A DNA stretch of 6,150 nt from an uncultured Hyphomicrobiales bacterium (GTDB lineage Bacteria; Pseudomonadota; Alphaproteobacteria; Rhizobiales; Beijerinckiaceae). Position numbers and translations under genes: made by a program. Each line of letters starts with the position of its first letter. The first letter of the stretch is position 1. This document shows positions 6,071-6,150 of the stretch, one piece after another. Location of the stretch: assembly GCA_903903935.1 (NCBI GenBank), contig CAIVAX010000202.1:1-6150 (forward strand), in the 5' to 3' direction. Below the pieces are notes generated by a model, which was given only the letters and a program-made list of their open reading frames with translations, searched no databases and was not told where the DNA came from.

Positions 6071-6150
6071 TCTGCACTGGCTTGGATTAATCTGAAACGA
6101 CTTGGATTAATCTGCAGCGACTTGGATTAATCTGCAGCGACTTGGATTAA
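6071..6150. repeat. 20-bp tandem repeat array, running out of the window
   Basis: Four units with an exact 20-bp period fill the window end: 6071-6090, 6091-6110, 6111-6130 and 6131-6150. The last two are identical, TCTGCAGCGACTTGGATTAA. The second differs at 2 positions and the first at 3, all in the first half, while CTTGGATTAA is invariant in all four. Each unit junction holds the 8-bp palindrome GATTAATC, and the canonical units also hold CTGCAG. There are no spacers, so it is not CRISPR. The period is not a multiple of three, so it is not coding repetition. Divergence grows toward 6071, as expected at an array boundary. It could be a minisatellite, an iteron-like binding array or a promoter-proximal operator array for a gene beyond the edge. 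Confidence 0.85.

Noticed and set aside
5898..6095. Plus-strand open frame of 65 codons before and into the repeat array
   Set aside because: It begins antisense to the amidohydrolase start, ends within the tandem repeats and has no recognisable domain.
6071..6150. CRISPR array or CtrA-type TTAA-N7-TTAA sites in the terminal repeats
   Set aside because: The units abut with no unique spacers, and the TTAA elements are 20 bp apart (N16), not the N7 of a CtrA site.

Overview
The window reads as chromosomal DNA of an alphaproteobacterium, most likely of the order Hyphomicrobiales (Rhizobiales). This is an inference from gene content: a GapR/DUF2312 nucleoid protein, a DUF1244 protein, a secreted DUF882 (peptidase M15-like) protein with a long Pro/Ala-rich tail, and an orphan sigma-54 response regulator. 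Base composition is moderately GC-rich and even across the window. I see no tRNA, rRNA, CRISPR, transposase or integrase, and no clear sign of recent transfer.

Layout. Positions 1-1013 (minus strand) hold a Rieske non-heme iron oxygenase alpha subunit, cut at its C-terminus by the window edge. A 195-bp divergent intergenic region separates it from a complete sigma-54-dependent response regulator (1209-2699, plus). A 61-bp gap later comes the secreted DUF882 protein (2761-4458, plus, GTG start). Its last 21 bp overlap, tail to tail, the end of a minus-strand gapR gene (4438-4680). After a 122-bp gap carrying an operator-like dyad come two translationally coupled minus-strand genes: a DUF1244 protein (4803-5117) and, upstream of it, an N-formylglutamate amidohydrolase family protein (5114-5947). 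The last 203 bp hold no gene. They contain a nested dyad and, at the edge, an array of a perfect 20-bp period that continues out of the window.

How it fits together. The window joins three small units rather than one pathway. The oxygenase and the response regulator share a divergent control region with two copies of a 9-mer, GTGCCAGTC. Read on the oxygenase strand, these copies contain TGGCAC, the sigma-54 -24 core, so local control is conceivable, but neither copy has a proper -12 partner. The regulator and the DUF882 envelope protein are codirectional. The amidohydrolase, DUF1244 and gapR genes form a separate minus-strand block.

I do not find a clearly new multi-gene system. The items most worth a second look are the 20-bp tandem array, the duplicated 9-mer in the divergent region, the coupled amidohydrolase-DUF1244 pair, the overlapping DUF882/gapR ends, and the duplicated proline motif in the DUF882 tail.
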